This document shows, one piece after another, positions 63,932-64,000 of a stretch of DNA of 64,000 nt. Both the position numbers and the translations under genes were made by a program. The stretch covers positions 42,625 to 106,624 of the forward strand of contig NZ_BJDO01000005.1 in the NCBI RefSeq assembly GCF_005405185.1. Direction: 5' to 3'. Under the pieces are notes generated by a model. The model searched no databases. It worked only from the letters and a program-made list of their open reading frames with translations, and had not been told where the DNA came from. The stretch comes from Secundilactobacillus hailunensis. Lineage in GTDB: Bacteria > Bacillota > Bacilli > Lactobacillales > Lactobacillaceae. Each line of letters begins with the position of its first letter. The first letter of the stretch is position 1.

Positions 63932-64000
63932 AATACAATAATTCATTTGATGACTATGGAGGGATTTTTGTATGCCTAGATCCAAACACACAGCACTGGA
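63903..64000 (+). mobile_element. Probable left end of an insertion sequence
   Basis: The break in phnE near 63903 is followed by AT-rich sequence with GGAGGG and a start codon. The exact end and family cannot be read because the window stops 100 bp further on. Confidence 0.5.
63972..64000 (+). CDS. Start of a probable transposase gene, partial
   Basis: An ATG at 63972 preceded by GGAGGG at a spacing of 7 opens a frame reading MPRSKHTAL to the window edge. The basic start resembles the first orf of some IS elements, and the position is right for one. Only nine residues are visible, so the identification is weak. Confidence 0.4.

Overview
The window looks like chromosomal DNA of a low-GC Gram-positive lactic acid bacterium of the family Lactobacillaceae. 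The signs are a nickel-dependent lactate racemisation operon, two NRAMP manganese importers, a soluble fumarate reductase with fumarase but no other TCA genes nearby, lactobacillus-type IS200/IS605 ends, many TTG and GTG starts with strong AGGAGG-type ribosome binding sites, and Rho-independent terminators after most operons. The species cannot be fixed from the sequence alone. A perfect parS site at about 30.7 kb suggests the origin-proximal part of the chromosome.

Layout. 0-3 kb: an aconitase-fold dehydratase pair (LeuC/LeuD-like, LeuD cut by the window edge) and a LysR regulator. 3-8.3 kb: larE, larC, larB, larA and a NiCoT nickel permease. 8.4-12.8 kb: a dicarboxylate (DASS) carrier, fumarate reductase and fumarase, behind a good promoter with a Rex-like site. 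The last two blocks lie head to tail on one strand and may be one redox module (malate or fumarate uptake and reduction, plus D/L-lactate interconversion). 13-14.7 kb: an IS200/IS605 element with decayed tnpA and intact tnpB. 14.8-18.4 kb: a lipoprotein, a membrane protein, glutamate dehydrogenase with a cre-like site, and an acetyltransferase. 18.5-22.7 kb: a possible small RNA or leader, apbE, a TPP-riboswitch-controlled cytX, the zinc-independent S14 paralogue with a Zur-like site, and a PPM-phosphatase-like protein. 22.8-29.8 kb: cfa, a large P-type ATPase, an SDR remnant, a CMD-cupin-SDR operon and a LysR regulator.

30-36.3 kb: small alarmone synthetase, parS, the full riboflavin operon (ribDEBAH) under an FMN riboswitch, and a P1B metal ATPase broken by one in-frame TAG. 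36.4-42.8 kb: mntH1 with a universal stress protein, a divergent P-type ATPase with a possible leader peptide, a 76-residue unknown protein and a YitT protein. 43-46 kb: pepD and an NhaC-type antiporter. 46-51 kb: a copper operon (cupredoxin and CPC ATPase with CopY boxes) and a divergent ArsR / Zn-Cd ATPase pair. 51-55 kb: a LysE-family exporter with a structured leader, a TSUP permease, a TetR regulator and mntH2. 55-60.4 kb: an osmoprotectant ABC transporter, a HAD phosphatase, a uracil-DNA glycosylase-like protein and a flavin disulfide oxidoreductase. 60.5-64 kb: a phosphonate-type ABC operon behind phased PhoP-like boxes; its last gene is cut by a probable insertion sequence at the window end.

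The most notable pattern is a small metal regulon. One motif (TTTAGG-N4-CCTAAA type) lies upstream of mntH1, mntH2 and the 76-residue protein. A second palindrome (TGAGCG-CC-CGCTCA) lies upstream of both mntH genes, and a tetR gene sits directly downstream of mntH2. No CRISPR array, tRNA or rRNA was seen.
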